From Pseudomonadota bacterium (GTDB taxonomy: Bacteria; Myxococcota; Myxococcia; Myxococcales; Anaeromyxobacteraceae), in the NCBI GenBank assembly GCA_023428085.1, contig JAEYZK010000350.1, forward strand, positions 1-21,541: a stretch of DNA of 21,541 nucleotides, given 5' to 3'. The notes under the pieces were generated by a model. The model was given only the letters and a program-made list of their open reading frames with translations. It did not search any database and was not told the origin of the DNA. Below, one piece after another: positions 1 through 9,842 of this stretch; the first letter of the stretch is position 1; the number at the start of each line of letters is the position of its first letter. The translations under genes were made by a program, and so were the position numbers.

Positions 1-141
1 GGCGGGGGCCGGGCCCTTCTGAGCCGCCCGCGACGCCTGCTGGCCGCGCGCGGCGGTCGCAAGCTTGCGTGGGCGTCGAGCGCGGCGCACGCGGCCCGCG
101 AAGCCGGCGCGTGCCCCGGCGCCGTGCCCTTGGAGGGTGCC
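1..141. other. Upstream region of the decaheme cytochrome
   Basis: No complete gene is supported here. A very short open frame ends in TGA at 20-22 and could be the tail of a gene outside the window, but six codons prove nothing. A perfect 12-base palindrome lies at 43-54 (GCCGCGCGCGGC). A Shine-Dalgarno GGAGG at 132-136, five bases before ATG 142, fixes the start of the next gene and argues against the in-frame GTG at 124. Confidence 0.4.
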
Positions 142-2478
142 ATGCACGCCAGAGGGTGGGCGGCCGTTCCACTGTCCGTGATCGCGCTGCTCGCGTGCGA
201 CTCCGCGCGCCAGGTCTCCGAGCCCTCGTCCCCCGCGCCGCCGCCCGCCTACGACGTGCGCATCACGGGCGCGGCGGTCGACGAGACCGGCGCCGTGACG
301 GTCCGCTACACCCTGAGGCGCGGCGGCCAGGCGGTCGGGGGAGAGGCCGCCGCCGCCCTGCGGCCCACGTGGGCGCTCGCGGGGCTCACGCGCGAGCCCG
401 TCTCCGGGATCGCGGCGTGGCAGAGCTTCGTCCTCACCGGCGGACAGACGCTGCCGGCGCTCCCCGTCGCCGGCCCGGGCACGCCCGCCGAGGCGGTCCT
501 CCGCGACGTGAAGCAGCCCGGGTCCGAGACCGGCGGCACGGTCCAGGCGCTCGGCGACGGGCAGTTCTCGTACACCTTCCAGGCGAAGCTCCCCGAGGGG
601 CTCGATCCCGCGACGACCCTGCGCGCCGGCGTCTGGCTCGCCGGCACGCCCGGCACCGCCGCGACCACCTCCACGTTCGACTTCACGCGGAGCGGGGCTG
701 CCGTGCAGACGCGCGAGCTCGTCACCGACGCGAGCTGCAACACGTGCCACGCGGTGGTCCAGGCACACGGCGGCTTCCGGAGCGGGACGAGGGTCTGCAT
801 GACCTGCCACACGTTCCAGAACGCCGATCCGGACACGGTCGATCCGGCGGCGCTCGCGGGCGCGACGCCGGACACCGACCCGAACCCGATGGAGATGGGG
901 CGCCTCATCCACCGGATCCACTCCGGGAAGGAGCTGCCCACGCTCCACGACGCCGAGACCGGTGAGCTCGTCCCCGGGCAGAAGTACTCGGTCATCGGGT
1001 TCCGGAGCAGCGAGGCCGTCTACGGCCGCGTCGTGGAGCGGACGGACAACGAGCAGCCGCCGGTCGCGGTGGCCGAGGGCGTGGGGTTCCCGCAGGATCT
1101 CCGGAGCTGCCAGGCCTGCCACGGCGGCGCGCCGCAGGCCGAGGCGCGGTTCACGGACGTCTCGCGGCGCACGTGCGCCGGCTGCCACGCGGACGTCTGG
1201 TACCAGGAGGCCGCGATCCCCGAGGGCGATCGCGTGCACCGGCTGCACACCGGCGGGCCGCAGGCCGACGACACGCGGTGCGCCGGGTGCCACGTCGCGA
1301 CCGACGCGCGTCCGACCGTCGCCGCCGACGTCCGCGCCATCCACCAGTCGCCGCACGAACGCCCGCAGTGGAACGCGCTCACCGCCGAGATCGTCGCGGT
1401 CGAGAACCTTCGGCCGGGCCAGACGCCCACGATCGTGTTCACCCTCGCGGATCGCGCCGGCCCGTTGACCCCGCTGAACGCGCCCACCCCGGCGAACGAC
1501 GATCAGAGCCCGATCCCGCGGGCGCTCGGGCGCGTGGCGATCACGCTCGCCGGGCCCACGCAGCCGGAGCTGGCGAACGGCAACACCCCGATCACCGGGA
1601 TCGTCCCGCTCACGACCGCGGCCGACGGGGAGGGCAGGTTCCGGTTCACCTTCCCGGCGCCGCTCCCGGAGACCGCGGCCGGGACGTGGGCCGTCGCGCT
1701 CGAGGCCCGCCGCGGCCTCTCGAGCACCGATCCCGCGCGGTGGCCCTTCACCGGCGAGGCGGTGAACGAGTGGGCGCTGAACCCGGTCGTGTACGTGGAC
1801 ACGGCGGCGGGCACGTTCCCCGGCGGCAGCCCCGCCGCCCGCCGGACGGTCATCGACGCGGCGCGGTGCAACTCCTGCCACGGCCTCGTCCGCGCGCACG
1901 GCGACCTGCGGAACGACCCGGAGTACTGCGTCATGTGCCACACGCCCGACGCGACCGACTGGACGCAGCGGCCCAAGGGGCCGGCGGGGAACGTCGCGCT
2001 CGGCTCCACGTACGACGGCGTCGAGGAGCGGTCGATCCACTTCAAGACCATGATCCACCGCCTCCACACCGGCGCGCGCACCGGCTCGGCCGAGCTGGGG
2101 CTCTCCGACCCGCTCGTCTGGTACGGGTTCCGCGGGAGCGTGAACTTCCTCGGCGACGTCGAGTTCCCGGGCGACCTCGGGCAGTGCACGCTCTGTCACA
2201 CCGGCCGGACCTACCGGATCGAGTCGATCCCCGCGGACGCGCCCGCGACCGTCGCCAACGAGTCGGCGACGATCCTCCACGCCGCGACCGCGGCGCACGC
2301 CGGCGCGGAGGCGCGGCGCCTGCCCGTGACCGCCGCCTGCACGAGCTGCCACGACACGGGCGCGGCGCTCGCGCACGCGGCGCGGAACACGATCGACGGC
2401 CGGGAGAACTGCACGGTCTGCCACGGCAGGGACGGCTTCCTGTCGGTGGACGAGGTGCACGGGGTCCGCGCCGAGTAG
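142..2478 (+). CDS. OmcA/MtrC-family decaheme c-type cytochrome lipoprotein
   Basis: This 778-residue protein is probably a terminal reductase moving electrons from the respiratory chain to extracellular acceptors such as Fe(III) or Mn(IV). It has exactly ten CxxCH heme-binding motifs, in two groups of five: Cys199, 219, 323, 345, 380 and then Cys576, 596, 682, 733, 757. Cys-free, probably beta-rich stretches precede each group (about 25-190 and 410-560), matching the beta/pentaheme/beta/pentaheme order known for MtrC. The N-terminus is a lipoprotein signal with lipobox LLAC (Cys19). The start is ATG 142 because GGAGG sits five bases upstream. Differences from Shewanella MtrC: no Cys pair in the beta domains, and Asp follows the lipidated Cys. 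No MtrA- or MtrB-like partner is visible. Family is secure; the physiological acceptor is inference. Confidence 0.93.
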   Translation: MHARGWAAVPLSVIALLACDSARQVSEPSSPAPPPAYDVRITGAAVDETGAVTVRYTLRRGGQAVGGEAAAALRPTWALAGLTREPVSGIAAWQSFVLTGGQTLPALPVAGPGTPAEAVLRDVKQPGSETGGTVQALGDGQFSYTFQAKLPEGLDPATTLRAGVWLAGTPGTAATTSTFDFTRSGAAVQTRELVTDASCNTCHAVVQAHGGFRSGTRVCMTCHTFQNADPDTVDPAALAGATPDTDPNPMEMGRLIHRIHSGKELPTLHDAETGELVPGQKYSVIGFRSSEAVYGRVVERTDNEQPPVAVAEGVGFPQDLRSCQACHGGAPQAEARFTDVSRRTCAGCHADVWYQEAAIPEGDRVHRLHTGGPQADDTRCAGCHVATDARPTVAADVRAIHQSPHERPQWNALTAEIVAVENLRPGQTPTIVFTLADRAGPLTPLNAPTPANDDQSPIPRALGRVAITLAGPTQPELANGNTPITGIVPLTTAADGEGRFRFTFPAPLPETAAGTWAVALEARRGLSSTDPARWPFTGEAVNEWALNPVVYVDTAAGTFPGGSPAARRTVIDAARCNSCHGLVRAHGDLRNDPEYCVMCHTPDATDWTQRPKGPAGNVALGSTYDGVEERSIHFKTMIHRLHTGARTGSAELGLSDPLVWYGFRGSVNFLGDVEFPGDLGQCTLCHTGRTYRIESIPADAPATVANESATILHAATAAHAGAEARRLPVTAACTSCHDTGAALAHAARNTIDGRENCTVCHGRDGFLSVDEVHGVRAE

Positions 2479-2482
2479 CTTC

Positions 2483-2519
<37 letters not shown>

Positions 2520-2632
2520 GGCAGCGGCTGGCCGCCCTCCTGGCCGCGTGGAGGCAGCCTGCGCGCGACCCAGCCACGGGCATCGTTTCGTGTTATCTCC
2601 CTCCCCCGCTCACCCCAGCCCGAGAAGGATCC

Positions 2633-4289
<1,657 letters not shown>

Positions 4290-4297
<8 letters not shown>

Positions 4298-4320
4298 CGC
4301 TCCGCCGTCGCGTCACCGCG
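4290..4320. terminator. Hairpin across the ettA stop, between convergent genes
   Basis: CGCGGTGACG (4290-4299) and its exact reverse complement (4311-4320) form a 10-bp stem with an 11-base loop. The left arm contains the ettA TGA at 4295-4297. There is no T-tract, so termination is inferred from position between convergent genes. A perfect 12-base palindrome (4331-4342) also abuts the stop of the minus-strand lipoprotein. Confidence 0.55.
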
Positions 4321-4342
4321 CAGCCGCCGCCGGGCCGGCCCG

Positions 4343-7300
4343 TCAGTCGAAGTAGCCCGGCAGGTTCATGTCGAGCGCGTACAGCGCCTTCCCGGCGGTG
4401 ATGAACAGCGTCCGCCCGTCGGAGCCGCCGAAGGCCAGGTTGCTGAGGCCGGAGGCGACGCCGACGCTGCCGAGCTGGCTGCCGCTGGGCGAGAAGACCT
4501 GGATGGAGCCGGCGCCGGAGGCGACGTAGAGGTTGCCGAGGCAGTCCATCCCCAGCCCGTCCGGAGAGGTCACGCGGACGAAGTCCCGGCGCCCGCTCGT
4601 GCTGCCGTCGGCCGCGACGGTGAAGGCGCGGACCACGTTGCCGCCGTAGTCGGCGACGTACAGCACACCCTGGTTCGGGGAGAGGGCGATGCCGTTCGGC
4701 TGGACGAACGTGCCGTCCACGAGCGAGACGGCGCCGCTCGGGGTCACGCGGTAGACGCCCTTCCTGCCGGTCTGCGAGGTCCGGTTGCCGAGCTGGAAAT
4801 CGGGATCGGTGAAGTAGATCGTCCCGTCCGAGCGGAGCGCGAGGTCGTTCGGCGAGTTGAACTTCTGCCCACCGACGTTGTCCACGTACGTGGTGAGCGT
4901 GCCGTTCGTGCCGACGCGCACGATCCCCTGGACCTTGTGCGAGCACGCGAACACGGCGCCGCTCCCGTCCACCGCCATCCCGTTCGTGCCGGCGTCCGAC
5001 ACCCACGTCGAGACCGCGCCGGCGGGCGTCGCCCGGAGGAGCTGCGAGGGGTGGACCGAGCCGCTGAAGGTGAGGTCGGAGAGCAGGAGCGTGGAGCTGG
5101 CGGCGAGCCAGACCGGGCCCTCGTACGTGCCGCTCGGGACCGTGCCCGAGGGGCGGTAGAGGAGCCGCGGCGTGCCCGTCAGGATCGGCGCGGGGTAGGA
5201 CGCGCCGGCCTGGCAGGCGCCGGCGGGCCGGCCCGTCGGCGCAGGCGCCGTGCCGGGGCAGATGGCCGTCTGCTTCCCGGCGAACGGCTTCGCGACCTCG
5301 CTCACGCTCTTCCCGACCACGGTGATGCTCGCCGCGTCGGTGGTGCCGAGGCCGTCCGCCTCGAGCTTGGTCAGGTGCGGCACCTTCTTCGGATCGCACA
5401 TCATGACCAGCGACTCGATCGTGTCCACGGCGACGGCGTTCCTGCCGGCCAGGATGAGCCGCATGTTCTTCCGCGAGGAGGCGTAGTCGTAGGTGCCGCT
5501 GTTGTCCCAGGCAGGCAGCGGTCCGTGCTCGAGCCCCTGCAGCGCGTCCATGACCACGAAGTCGGCCGGCCGGAGGCTGTAGTAGTCGCGGATGAACTGC
5601 CCGAGCGGCTCGGGGCCGCTGTGATCGATGTAGGTCGAGGACTGGCCGCGGGTGCAGTCGTCGGAGGCGTTGGTGCCGGCCGAGAACTGCCCGACCGGCG
5701 TCACGCCGATCCCCAGGCTCTTGACCGCGCCCGTGATGCCGGCCGAGACGTGGGTCTTCATCGTGGGGAGGCTGATCACCACGTCGGCGTTCACGTAGCG
5801 GCTGTTGATCCAGTAGCGCTTCCCGCTGACGGCCGTGCGCTGCTCGAGCGCGCCGGTCGTGCGGTCGGCGCACGAGCTGCCCTCGAGCGCGATGAACTCG
5901 TCCACCGACGAGCCGAAGTTCGAGGCGGTGTACCCGAGCATCGAGTACGCCCGGGCGGTCGCGTTCACCGACCCCTCCATCACCAGGATCCTGCCGCTGG
6001 GGTTCCGGGCCCGGACCAGATCGGCGACCGCCTTGACCACGCGCCAGTCGGTCGAGATGCCGTTGACGAGCGGGTCCGCCGGCCTCGACTTCCCGCCGTC
6101 GGTGTACGCGGTCACGAGGTTCGGCTTGAGGACCACGGTCTGGCCGTCGCGGATGAAGTCGAGCCCTCCGGCCTGCGCGACGGCGCTCGAGACCAGCGAC
6201 GCGACGTCGGCCGTGGTGAGCTCGGAGGCCTGGCTCCTCGTGGACTGCACCATGGCCACGACGTAGTTGCCCGGGCTCGATCCCGTGAACGTGGCGGTCA
6301 CCGCCCGGGCGGCGGTCATGCTCACCGTGCAGGTCGCCGTGCCGGAGCAGGCGCCGCTCCACCCGGCGAAGGTCGAGCCGGCCGCGGCGGACGCGGTCAG
6401 GGTCACGCTCGTCCCGCTCGCGTACGTGGCGCTGCAGGTGCTGCCGCACGCGATCCCCGCGCCGCTGACCGTGCCGCTGCCGGTGCCCGCCTTCGTCACC
6501 GTGAGCGCGAACGTGTTCGGCGTGGTGCCGGCGCCGGCCACCGTGAGCCCGCAGAGCTTCGGGTTGTCGGGCCCGCCGCCCTTCGTGAACCGGATCACCA
6601 CCTGGCCGCTCGCGTTCGCGGTGGTCTCGAAGGTCCGGGCGACGGCGCGGTTGCGGCCGCCCGCCGCCGCGAAGATGTCGAAGGCGGTGAGCGCGGCGGC
6701 GCCGTTGACGGCCACGTCGAAGGTGCGCTGCCCCGCGGCGGACCAGTAGCTCTCCTGGAAGTAGAGCGTCACCGTCTGCCCGCTGCCCGGCGTGAGGTTG
6801 GGGATCGTGTACGTGAACTCGCCGTACCGCTCGGTGCGGAAGACGGCCTGCGGCGGGATCGTGCCGGTGAGGAGCGAGGTGTCGATCGTGCTGGTGGTCG
6901 AGTAGGTGCTCCCGCCGGAGAAGTGGGCGTCGGCGACGAAGCTCCCGGAGGCCGACCCACCGGCGTTGACCGAGATGGAGGAGCTCGTGCTCGTCGGGCT
7001 GAACGACGGGGTCAGGGTCTTGGCACCGTCCATCGTGACGGAGACGGGGTTCGCCGTTCCGCTGGCGGCGCCGCTCCAGCCGGAGAAGGCGTATCCGCTC
7101 GCCGGCGTGGCGGTGACCTGGATCACCGAGCCGGCCGCGTAGCTGTAGGTCCCGGCCGCGGGGCTGGTGGTGCCGCCGGTGCTCGCGCCGACGGTGAGCG
7201 TGTAGCTCGTCGGGCCGGTCGCGCCGCCCGTGACCTGGAGCGAGGTCAGCGTCGCCCCGGGGTTCGGGCCCGCCGGCCTCGCGCACAGGCTGAAGGAGAC

Positions 7301-7645
7301 CGACGCGCCGGGGGCGATGCCGCCGCCCCACCACGACGGTCGGACCGTGACCAGGCTGCCGCTGACCGAGGCGGTGGCGTTCCGCACCTGCGTGTACGTC
7401 GCGCTGGCGAGCGTGACCCCGACCGTCCAGCTCGTGACCTGCGCCGTGCTCGTGTTGGCGAGCGTCACGTTCCAGCAGATGCTCGTGCTCGACGAGGACT
7501 GCACGGCCAGCGTCGCGTTCACGCCGTTGGTCATGATCGCGCTCGTGGCGCTCCGCTCCGCCGCGGACCCGGAGTCGCCGCCGCAGCCGGCCAGCGTCGC
7601 TCCGAGCAGCAGGGCCATCAACTTCGCAAGGTGCCTGGGGTGCAT
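4343..7645 (-). CDS. Multidomain lipoprotein: CBM2-like, malectin-like, DUF362 and SMP-30-like domains
   Basis: This is a 1100-residue exported lipoprotein with lipobox LAGC (Cys21). ATG 7645 is chosen because GAGG lies five bases upstream. In order I see: a CBM2-like beta-sandwich (about 38-140, Trp73/105/106); a GWSGA-type bacterial repeat (145-215); a malectin-like domain (222-372); a second GWSG repeat with Cys pairs (377-455); a DUF362 domain (460-780, motifs VVLKPNL and LPTMKTH); and a C-terminal SMP-30/gluconolactonase-type propeller (about 825-1095). The propeller keeps likely metal ligands Glu842, Asn984 and Asp1029 plus Asn933. The binding domains suggest attachment to polysaccharide; the propeller suggests a lactonase or related hydrolase. 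The DUF362 role is unknown. Domain calls come from motif recognition, and exact boundaries are approximate. Confidence 0.85.
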   Translation of the reverse strand: MHPRHLAKLMALLLGATLAGCGGDSGSAAERSATSAIMTNGVNATLAVQSSSSTSICWNVTLANTSTAQVTSWTVGVTLASATYTQVRNATASVSGSLVTVRPSWWGGGIAPGASVSFSLCARPAGPNPGATLTSLQVTGGATGPTSYTLTVGASTGGTTSPAAGTYSYAAGSVIQVTATPASGYAFSGWSGAASGTANPVSVTMDGAKTLTPSFSPTSTSSSISVNAGGSASGSFVADAHFSGGSTYSTTSTIDTSLLTGTIPPQAVFRTERYGEFTYTIPNLTPGSGQTVTLYFQESYWSAAGQRTFDVAVNGAAALTAFDIFAAAGGRNRAVARTFETTANASGQVVIRFTKGGGPDNPKLCGLTVAGAGTTPNTFALTVTKAGTGSGTVSGAGIACGSTCSATYASGTSVTLTASAAAGSTFAGWSGACSGTATCTVSMTAARAVTATFTGSSPGNYVVAMVQSTRSQASELTTADVASLVSSAVAQAGGLDFIRDGQTVVLKPNLVTAYTDGGKSRPADPLVNGISTDWRVVKAVADLVRARNPSGRILVMEGSVNATARAYSMLGYTASNFGSSVDEFIALEGSSCADRTTGALEQRTAVSGKRYWINSRYVNADVVISLPTMKTHVSAGITGAVKSLGIGVTPVGQFSAGTNASDDCTRGQSSTYIDHSGPEPLGQFIRDYYSLRPADFVVMDALQGLEHGPLPAWDNSGTYDYASSRKNMRLILAGRNAVAVDTIESLVMMCDPKKVPHLTKLEADGLGTTDAASITVVGKSVSEVAKPFAGKQTAICPGTAPAPTGRPAGACQAGASYPAPILTGTPRLLYRPSGTVPSGTYEGPVWLAASSTLLLSDLTFSGSVHPSQLLRATPAGAVSTWVSDAGTNGMAVDGSGAVFACSHKVQGIVRVGTNGTLTTYVDNVGGQKFNSPNDLALRSDGTIYFTDPDFQLGNRTSQTGRKGVYRVTPSGAVSLVDGTFVQPNGIALSPNQGVLYVADYGGNVVRAFTVAADGSTSGRRDFVRVTSPDGLGMDCLGNLYVASGAGSIQVFSPSGSQLGSVGVASGLSNLAFGGSDGRTLFITAGKALYALDMNLPGYFD

Positions 7646-7980
7646 GGTTTCCTCGTCGCGCGAGTGGAGCAGGAGCACAGCAGTCGCGGCCGGCCGGAGC
7701 CGGTCGCGGAGGCAAAGGCCCGTCAGGCCGACTACACCACGAGCAGAACACCCGTTGACACGTTCTCGCCGTGCTCGTCAAGGAGAACGAGGCCGGAAGT
7801 CCAATCTGAAACGGTTCATACGCACCGTCGAAGCAAGGCGGTGGGGTGCGCCGGCGCAGCGGAGCCCCGCGCCCCGGCGCGCGGCCCGGCCCCACCCGGG
7901 CGGCGACGACCGCACGCCCAATCAAAACGCGACCTGCGCGCCGCCGTAGGTTCTCCCAGTCCAGAGAGAGGAGAACCCGC
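7646..7980. other. 335-bp divergent intergenic region
   Basis: This region separates the minus-strand lipoprotein from the plus-strand transglutaminase gene and should hold both promoters. A TTGACA occurs at 7755-7760, but no good -10 follows at 16-18 bases. It belongs to an inverted repeat, TTGAC (7755-7759) and GTCAA (7777-7781), 17 bases apart, which could be an operator. G+C-rich hairpins occur near 7686-7712, and a GCGCCGGCGC palindrome lies near 7852-7861. A Shine-Dalgarno AGAGGAG at 7967-7973 serves the gene at 7981. No RNA gene or convincing riboswitch is seen. Confidence 0.5.
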
Positions 7981-8928
7981 ATGACGCACGCCGCCGCAAC
8001 CGCGCCAACCCTGCCCGCCGGCCCCGAGGCCTGGCTCTCGAACGGCCCCTTCACCGACCCGAAGGACGAGGCGCCGCGCCTCGCCCGGCTCGCCGCCGGC
8101 GCGGGCGGAGATCCGCGCGCGCTCGCCGAGGTGGTCCGCTCGGTCATGGTCCACGTCCACTGGCGCGACGCGTACGGGCTCGCGGACGACGCCGCCCGGG
8201 CGTACGCCGAGACCAACCTCCGCGACCTCCGCGCCAAGCTCCGCCGCATCGGGGAGCTCGCGGCCTCGCTCGGCCGGAGCCCCCACGACGCCGCCCCGCT
8301 GCCCCTCCCGCAGAAGCTGGTCTCCAACTGCCGCGATCACTCGGTGCTGTACGCGGCGTTGCTCCGCCACGCCGGGATCCCCGCGCGCGCGCGCTGCGGG
8401 TTCGGCGGGTACTTCGAGCGGGGCAAGTGGATCGACCACTGGGTGGTCGAGCGCTGGGACGGGCGGCGCTGGTGCATCAGCGACCCGCAGCTCGACGCGC
8501 GGATGAAGGACGCGCTCCGGTTCGACTTCGACCCGATGGACCTCCCCGACGGCGCGTTCGTCTCGGGCGGCGAGGCGTGGCTGGCGTGCCGGGCCGGCGG
8601 CGATCCGCAGCGGTACGGGATCCTCGAGTTCTGGGGCTGGGAGTTCATCTGCTCGAACCTCGTGAAGGACGTGAACGCCCTCGCCGGCCGCGAGCTCCTG
8701 CCCTGGGACGCGTGGGGGATCATGCTCACCCCGCACCCGGAGCTGGACGGCGCGGCGCTCTCCGCCCTCGACGGCCTGGCGCGCGCGACGCCGATGCGCG
8801 CGCCGCTCTCCGCCGGCGAGGCCGCGGAGCTGGCGACCCGGGCCGGGATCGCGCTCCCGCGGAGGATCGTGAGCTTCGGCCGCGGGGCGCCCGAGGAGGT
8901 GGACCTCGGGCCTATACTGGACGCGTGA
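7981..8928 (+). CDS. Transglutaminase-like (papain-fold) cysteine protein
   Basis: This 315-residue protein has the transglutaminase-like catalytic layout. Cys117 is in the NCRDHS motif at the start of a helix, His153 in IDHWVVE, and Asp168 in ISDPQLD, forming a Cys-His-Asp triad. Bacterial members are usually peptidases, amidases or deamidases rather than cross-linkers. No signal peptide or membrane helix is visible, so it is probably cytoplasmic. AGAGGAG ends seven bases before ATG 7981, excluding the longer open frame upstream. Its stop overlaps the GTG start of the AraC-type regulator as GTGA, so the two are likely co-translated and may share a signal. The substrate is unknown. The regions outside the triad (1-100 and 180-315) were not recognised. 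Confidence 0.85.
   Translation: MTHAAATAPTLPAGPEAWLSNGPFTDPKDEAPRLARLAAGAGGDPRALAEVVRSVMVHVHWRDAYGLADDAARAYAETNLRDLRAKLRRIGELAASLGRSPHDAAPLPLPQKLVSNCRDHSVLYAALLRHAGIPARARCGFGGYFERGKWIDHWVVERWDGRRWCISDPQLDARMKDALRFDFDPMDLPDGAFVSGGEAWLACRAGGDPQRYGILEFWGWEFICSNLVKDVNALAGRELLPWDAWGIMLTPHPELDGAALSALDGLARATPMRAPLSAGEAAELATRAGIALPRRIVSFGRGAPEEVDLGPILDA
8913..8918 (+). promoter_or_regulatory. -10-like TATACT, exactly 6 nt before the GTG start
   Basis: TATACT matches the -10 consensus at five of six positions and stands out in G+C-rich coding sequence. Six bases separate it from GTG 8925, so transcription would begin at the start codon and give a leaderless mRNA. No good -35 is seen. The nearest GAGGAGG is about 25 bases away, too far to serve GTG. 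Confidence 0.4.
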
Positions 8929-9821
8929 CGCCGGCGCGGACCGACGACCTCCCGGAGCGCCTGGGCGCCGCGATCGACTACCTCGAGGCGCGGCTCCCGG
9001 GCGCCGTCGATCTCGGGCAGGCGGCGCGCCGCGCCGCCTTCTCGCGCTGGCACTTCATGCGCGTGTTCCAGGCGGTCGTCGGCCTGCCGGTCGCCGAGTA
9101 CGTGCGCCGGCGCCGGCTCTCGCGCGCGGCGGAGGACCTCGCCGCAGGGCGGGCCGTGCTCGCGACCGCGATCGCCTGGGGCTACGACTCGCAGGCGGCG
9201 TTCACCCGCGCGTTCGCGCGCGCGTTCGGCGTCACCCCCGCGGCGTACGCGCGCCGCGCGCGGGCGGGCGAGGCCGCGGTGCCGGTCCTCCTGCGGGCCG
9301 AGCCGCGCACGCCGTTCCCGTTCGGCCCGCCGCCCGCGCCGCGCATCGAGGAGCGGCCGGCGTTCCGCGCCGTGGGCCTCGGCACCCGCGCCCCGACGCG
9401 GCGGTTCCAGTCGTTCGTGGACATCCCCGCGTTCTGGGACGACTGGCTCCGGCACGAGCGGTGGCGCGCCATCGGCGGCGCGCTGCCGGGCCGCCCGCAC
9501 TACGGCCTCGTCCGCGCGTACGCGAGCGGCGAGATCGAGTACGTCATCGCGCTCGAGGTCGCGCCCCGGACCGCGGCGCCGCGCGGGTACCGCGCGGTCG
9601 AGGTGCCGGCGGCGACGTACGCGGTCTTCACCGCGACGGGCGGCGCCACGCGGACCGCGCAGTCGCTCGCCCTCGGCGCCTTCGGGATCTGGCTCCCCGC
9701 CTCGAAGGAGCGCCTGCGGCCGGGCGCGTGGGAGTTCGAGGCGTACCACCAGGATCCCGGGCTGCCGGCGGGGCATCTGCGCGTCGAGGTGGGGGTGCCG
9801 CTCGTGCCCCGCTCGCCGTGA
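8925..9821 (+). CDS. AraC-family regulator with GyrI-like effector-binding domain
   Basis: This 298-residue protein has an N-terminal AraC-type DNA-binding domain (about 8-110). It contains two helix-turn-helix units, near 29-50 (including AAFSRWHFMRVF) and 79-100 (AIAWGYDSQAAFTRAF). It ends with the characteristic GVTPAAYARR. A GyrI/Rob-like small-molecule-binding domain fills about 145-295. This order is that of Rob and SoxS-like multidrug or stress regulators. GTG 8925 was chosen because it overlaps the upstream stop (GTGA) and begins just before the DNA-binding domain; the open frame continues upstream only as shadow sequence. It may be translated by coupling or from its own leaderless transcript. 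It could control the upstream transglutaminase gene or the convergent VOC gene; target and ligand are unknown. Confidence 0.9.
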   Translation: MTPARTDDLPERLGAAIDYLEARLPGAVDLGQAARRAAFSRWHFMRVFQAVVGLPVAEYVRRRRLSRAAEDLAAGRAVLATAIAWGYDSQAAFTRAFARAFGVTPAAYARRARAGEAAVPVLLRAEPRTPFPFGPPPAPRIEERPAFRAVGLGTRAPTRRFQSFVDIPAFWDDWLRHERWRAIGGALPGRPHYGLVRAYASGEIEYVIALEVAPRTAAPRGYRAVEVPAATYAVFTATGGATRTAQSLALGAFGIWLPASKERLRPGAWEFEAYHQDPGLPAGHLRVEVGVPLVPRSP

Positions 9822-9842
9822 GCGCGATGCCCGCGGCTCACG
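9817..9842. terminator. Two-way hairpin across both convergent stop codons
   Basis: CGTGAGC (9817-9823) pairs exactly with GCTCACG (9836-9842). Three further pairs are possible inside, with a one-base bulge. The arms contain the TGA of the AraC gene (9819-9821) and the reverse-strand TGA of the VOC gene (9838-9840). No T-tract follows, so the terminator role is inferred from position. Confidence 0.55.

Noticed and set aside
69..965. Long Arg/Ala/Pro-rich frames on both strands over the cytochrome, ettA, the kinase and other genes
   Set aside because: They have the composition of shadow frames in G+C-rich DNA, lack Shine-Dalgarno sequences and overlap genes with clear conserved domains.
142..2478. 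Repeated Cys-x-x-Cys-His coding motifs as a DNA repeat or CRISPR-like array
   Set aside because: The spacing is irregular and the similarity is explained by heme-binding codons.
7680..7760. A GGCAAAGGCC stretch recalling part of a GEMM (cyclic-di-GMP) riboswitch
   Set aside because: The other conserved half of the aptamer is missing, and the orientation would place it far (over 200 bases) from the plus-strand gene.
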